Source: CAYJFK01 sp964369475 (lineage in GTDB: Bacteria; Bacillota; Clostridia; Oscillospirales; Feifaniaceae). From it: DNA of 9,252 nt. Positions 7,310-9,252 of this stretch are shown one piece after another; within the stretch, counting starts at the first letter, position 1, and each line of letters begins with the position of its first letter. The DNA is taken from the NCBI GenBank assembly GCA_964369475.1, contig CAYJFK010000079.1, positions 1-9,252 on the forward strand. The letters run 5' to 3'. The notes below the pieces were generated by a model that saw nothing but the letters and a program-made list of their open reading frames with translations, was not told where the DNA came from and did not search any database. The position numbers and the translations under genes are program-made.

Positions 7310-7472
7310 TAAAATCAATAAGTGCTATAAACATTATACTATGATAAGATAAGCAAAACAAGGGTGAAAAATCGTTTAACTTGTAAACAATAACATTTTG
7401 TGACACCTTGTTTTCATCAAAAACGATCTCTATATTATCACAACTTATCGCCATGTCGAGTATAGCTTTTGA
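7302..7472 (-). pseudogene. Open-frame remnant beyond the IS, possible 3' part of the interrupted gene
   Basis: Minus-strand reading just outside the IS gives 56 sense codons, beginning SKAILDMAISCDNIEIVF and ending at TGA (7302-7304). If the IS is cut out so that codon 12 of the gene at 8858 joins here, the result reads MKILFCDIAYDL then SKAILDMAIS in one frame, a plausible protein start of about 68 residues. The last twenty or so residues overlap the protein A promoter and may not be original. I do not recognise the family, and the exact junction is not fixed because no target duplication is seen. Confidence 0.4.
7333..7361 (-). promoter_or_regulatory. Sigma-A-type promoter of protein A
   Basis: On the minus strand a perfect TATAAT (7333-7338) is preceded after 17 bases by TTGTTT (7356-7361), a weak -35. 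It would give a leader of about 150 bases. It lies inside the open frame 7302..7472, which suggests that frame is a remnant or has been overlapped by newer regulatory DNA. Confidence 0.55.
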
Positions 7473-7476
7473 AATG

Positions 7477-7507
7477 CCCCCGGTTTATAGTCCAAAGTTA
7501 ATGTTAG
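7477..7507 (+). repeat. IS terminal inverted repeat, end nearest the orfB stop
   Basis: Compared with the reverse complement of 8789-8819, 19 of 31 positions agree: the outer CCCCC, a central CCA and the inner TTAATGTTAG. This is the transposase 3' end of the element, about 130 bases beyond the orfB stop. Confidence 0.55.
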
Positions 7508-7638
7508 AAAAGCACACATAAAACACATTTCACCTTACACTGCTTGGATAAGATATCCTGCTTATTTTTTGAAGTGTCGAGGGCGGTGTAGCCGTGTATT
7601 TACCCTTGATGCTTTGAAAAATCAGCAGTAAAATTCAC

Positions 7639-8478
7639 TCAAGCTGTGAAAGGTATAATTGTTTGTGGCGCAGGTGGTCTGCCGCCGAGGCTGCTGTGCG
7701 GTCTGATTTCATTATAATATTTAACCCATCTTTTTGTCAGAACTTCAGCCTCATACATGCTTCCGAACAGTTCTCCATTAAGAAATTCATCTCTCATTCT
7801 GGCGTTAAAACTCTCGCAAAACCCATTTTCCCAAGGCGAACCCGGCTCAATATATGCGGTGATTACCCCAGTGTTTTTCAGCTATTTTCTGATCTTATTT
7901 GCTGTGAACTCAGTGCCGTTATCGCTCCTTAGATATTCCGGAGTACCGTTCAAGAGCATTGCGTTTGCTAAGGCTTCAATGACATCATTATTTCGCCAAC
8001 TACGCCTCGGAATGCTGGCAATGCACTTGCGCTCTGCTTCATCAATTATGTTCAAAAATCGTATCTTTTTGCCGTCCATTGTCCTGTCTTCTACAAAATC
8101 ATAGCTCCAAATATGGTTTTTGTGTTCTGCTCGTAATCGCACTAAACTGCCGTCATTTAGCCATAATCTACGCTTTTTCGACTGCTTTTTAGGTAGTTTT
8201 AAACCTTCTTCTCGCCAAATTTGCTCCACTCTTTTGTGATTGATCTTACGCCCATTGTTTCTCATCATGTTTGTGACCATACGGTAGCCCACCCTTCCAA
8301 AATTGGAAGCGAGATAAATTATTTCCGACCTAACTTCGTCTTCGTCAGCACGTTTAACCGGCTGATAGCGGTATGTGTTTCGGCTTATTTTTAGCGTCCG
8401 ACAAGCCTGCCTCTCACTGATTTTATACTTTTCTACAGCGTATTTGACAGCCGCTTTTCGCTTTGTCGGACTCAGAAG
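7639..8478 (-). pseudogene. IS3-family transposase orfB, interrupted by an amber codon
   Basis: Encodes the integrase-like (rve, DDE) transposase. It is entered by -1 frameshifting at 8478-8484 and reads LLSPTKRKAAVKYAVEKY through an HTH_21-type part (GYRMVTNM, KINHKRVEQIW) to the catalytic domain. The catalytic triad is visible: Asp in WSYDF (8098-8100), Asp in RSDNGTEF (7921-7923) and Glu in NGFCESF (7813-7815), with exactly 35 residues between the last two, the DD35E spacing. The codon at 7882-7884 is TAG where family members usually have Trp (KIRK-W-LK), so the protein stops between the second Asp and the Glu. The frame then continues cleanly to TGA at 7639-7641, ending RPHSSLGGRPPAP and so on. 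Without the stop, OrfAB would be about 370 residues. A single TGG-to-TAG change explains it. Confidence 0.85.
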
Positions 8479-8750
8479 TTTTTTGAGCTTACATCTTTTA
8501 ATATTGCATTATCCAAGCTCAGTTCGGCGACTAACTTCTTTAGTCGCTCATTTTCCTTTTCAAGCTCTTTCATGCGCTTTGCATCGGAGGTCTGCATTCC
8601 GCCGTATTGTTTGTGCCAGCGGTAATAGGTCTGCTGGGTGATTTCTGTTTGACGGCAAGCTTCTTCTATTGTCTTGCCTTTCCCACAAAACAGCTCCACC
8701 TCCCGTAGTTTGACAACTATTTGCTCCACGCTGTAATTTTTTCTCGCCAT
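8472..8750 (-). CDS. IS3-family transposase orfA
   Basis: A 92-residue protein from the ATG at 8750; AGGAG (8760-8764) is nine bases upstream. The N-terminal part (NYSVEQIVVKLREVE to TQQTYYRWHKQYGG) is the HTH_Tnp_1 helix-turn-helix that binds the IS ends. The part from about residue 58 (KRMKELEKENERLKKLVAEL) is a leucine-zipper-like coiled coil for multimerisation. OrfA ends LKDVSSKNF, and the slippery heptamer lies over its last lysine and asparagine codons. OrfA itself is intact, but without active OrfAB the element cannot move on its own. OrfA alone usually acts as a regulator in this family. Confidence 0.9.
   Translation of the reverse strand: MARKNYSVEQIVVKLREVELFCGKGKTIEEACRQTEITQQTYYRWHKQYGGMQTSDAKRMKELEKENERLKKLVAELSLDNAILKDVSSKNF
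8478..8484 (-). other. Programmed -1 frameshift site of the IS (A AAA AAC)
   Basis: The coding-strand heptamer AAAAAAC is in the zero-frame phase A AAA AAC, the canonical X XXY YYZ slippery sequence. Slipping back one base at this site leaves orfA and enters the open orfB frame directly (KN then LLSPTKRK). This is how IS3-family elements make OrfAB. Confidence 0.8.
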
Positions 8751-8777
8751 TTCCTTCAGCTCCTTTTTGTTAGTTTA

Positions 8778-8858
8778 TCATATTTTTACTAACATTAAAA
8801 GTGGTGCAACCTTTGGGGGGGTAAGATCATAAGCAATGTCGCAAAATAGTATTTTCAT
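8778..8858 (-). pseudogene. 5' fragment of a host gene interrupted by the IS
   Basis: An ATG at 8858 has a perfect AGGAGG (8867-8872) eight bases upstream and an extended -10 promoter about 50 bases upstream, so it is a genuine gene start. The reading is MKILFCDIAYDL, after which it enters the IS terminal repeat and stops at TGA (8778-8780) after 26 residues. Only the first 9 to 12 codons are host sequence. The likely remainder is the open frame at 7302..7472. The family is unknown. Confidence 0.6.
8789..8819 (-). repeat. IS terminal inverted repeat, end nearest orfA
   Basis: This is the partner of 7477-7507; it has the run CCCCC (within seven G on the plus strand, 8815-8821) and TTAATGTTAG. 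The C run is two bases longer than in the other end, a sign of end decay or slippage. Confidence 0.55.
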
Positions 8859-8905
8859 AATGTATTCCTCCTGACTATATATGGTTTGTATCATCCTATT
8901 TTTAT

Positions 8906-8914
8906 ATTATATCA
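8906..8914 (-). promoter_or_regulatory. Extended -10 promoter of the interrupted gene
   Basis: On the minus strand, TGATATAAT is a full TATAAT -10 with the TGn extension, about 48 bases before the ATG at 8858. A TTGTTA lies 15 bases upstream of the -10, closer than optimal, so the extended -10 is the main evidence. The rest of 8915-9089 is A/T-rich and shows no clear promoter for the plus-strand gene; a TTGTAA and TATTAT pair (9018-9048) with a 19-base spacer is the only weak candidate. Confidence 0.5.
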
Positions 8915-9089
8915 ATCTATAAAGAATAACAATATAATTTTATGAATATTGAGAAAATTGTTTTCTTTTTATTTGTTGTGCATGTTCAAATTTGCAAAAG
9001 ACCAAAAAACTAATATGTTGTAAAACTAACTCTGCAATAAGCTATTATTTTTCCAAGGAGTATGATAGTATTAAACTATAACTTGAAAC

Positions 9090-9095
9090 GAGGTG
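9090..9095 (+). promoter_or_regulatory. Ribosome binding site of the gene at 9101
   Basis: GAGGTG lies five bases before the ATG at 9101. The in-frame ATG at 9062 has AAGGAG (9055-9060) only one base upstream, too close to act, so 9101 is preferred. Confidence 0.6.
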
Positions 9096-9100
9096 CTACT

Positions 9101-9252
9101 ATGAAATTTGTATTACTAAACACAAACTACGACGAAGCACTATTGAAAATAGAACATTACAACCTTCACCCCGAGTATCTTCCATTCATCGGAAAGCACT
9201 ATGATTTAAGCAAAATTTTACTTGTCGGAGAAAGTCATTACATAAATAATGC
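9101..9252 (+). CDS. Partial plus-strand gene of unknown function, runs off the window
   Basis: The first 50 or so residues are visible: MKFVLLNTNYDEALLKIEHY and on through a YLPFIGKHYDLSKI segment to LLVGESHYINN at the edge of the window. It is divergent from the interrupted gene at 8858. The hydrophobic strand ending in GESHY recalls the first strand and motif of uracil-DNA-glycosylase-fold proteins (LLVGEAPG type), but this is a weak resemblance, and the C-terminal part needed to judge it lies outside the window. The start is set by GAGGTG at 9090. Confidence 0.65.
   Translation, partial: MKFVLLNTNYDEALLKIEHYNLHPEYLPFIGKHYDLSKILLVGESHYINN

Larger units (their letters stand above)
7470..8829 (-). 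mobile_element. IS3-family (IS407-like) insertion sequence, probably inactive
   Basis: About 1.36 kb with the IS3 layout: orfA, a -1 slippery site and a DDE-transposase orfB, all on the minus strand. Imperfect terminal inverted repeats lie at 7477-7507 and 8789-8819, sharing CCCCC and TTAATGTTAG. Both ends can be extended outward to TGA (at 7470 on plus, at 8829 on minus), in line with the TG...CA ends of this family, but the ends are degenerate and no 3- to 5-bp target duplication is clear, so the limits are good only to about ten bases. OrfB contains an amber codon. The IS407 assignment rests on the transposase sequence style, such as GYRMV, NHKRV, SYDF and SPWENGFCESF. Confidence 0.75.

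Noticed and set aside
7255..7310. Passing resemblance of the plus strand (CCCGT, then GGGAGTTAAGC) to the middle of a 5S rRNA
   Set aside because: The match is short, the rest of a 5S molecule is absent and the region is the leader of protein A on the other strand.
7560..7638. An alternative IS end nearer the orfB stop (TTTACCC near 7598-7606)
   Set aside because: Only about six bases match the other end, whereas 7477-7507 shares CCCCC and a ten-base TTAATGTTAG block with it.
7757..8104. A 115-codon plus-strand open frame
   Set aside because: It is antisense to the transposase orfB, which has the catalytic motifs. The same reasoning removes 7663..7932 and 8375..8641.

Overview
The window looks like an accessory or surface-protein region of an anaerobic Firmicute, most likely a clostridial (gut-type) bacterium. 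The supporting signs are two large secreted dockerin proteins rich in Gly-Gly-Ala-Gly-Ile-Gly beta-helix repeats, strong AGGAGG-type ribosome binding sites, A/T-rich intergenic DNA with sigma-A-like promoters, and an IS3-family element. I cannot name the species.

Almost everything is on the minus strand, so the transcriptional order is from high to low coordinates. From the right: a plus-strand gene starts at 9101 and runs off the window; a minus-strand gene starts at 8858 with an excellent ribosome binding site but is broken after about 9 to 12 codons by an IS3-family (IS407-like) insertion sequence at about 7470..8829. The IS carries orfA, a canonical A AAA AAC slippery site, and an orfB killed by an in-frame amber codon. 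Beyond the IS is an open frame (7302..7472) that may be the rest of the broken gene. It overlaps the promoter and leader of the first dockerin protein (protein A, 3904..7176, 1090 aa).

Next is a 320-bp spacer with protein A's terminator and a striking palindrome plus 20-bp tandem repeat lying on a -35/-10 promoter. This promoter serves a second dockerin protein (protein B, 147..3583). Protein B is split by one missing base in a G run near 2917-2920; restoring it gives one 1145-aa secreted protein. Downstream of B lies a degenerate tRNA-Ala(GGC)-like sequence (42..118), then a terminator whose stem nearly matches the one after protein A.

Proteins A and B share an architecture: signal peptide, carbohydrate-binding-like right-handed beta-helix repeats, accessory modules (an internal duplication in A; Big_2-like and GLUG modules in B), and a C-terminal type I dockerin whose putative recognition residues are alike. 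They are probably non-catalytic adhesive or glycan-binding subunits docked to a cohesin scaffold encoded elsewhere; no cohesin or catalytic glycosidase domain is visible here. The points most worth checking are the promoter palindrome, the tRNA-like remnant, the single-base break in protein B and the gene split by the IS.
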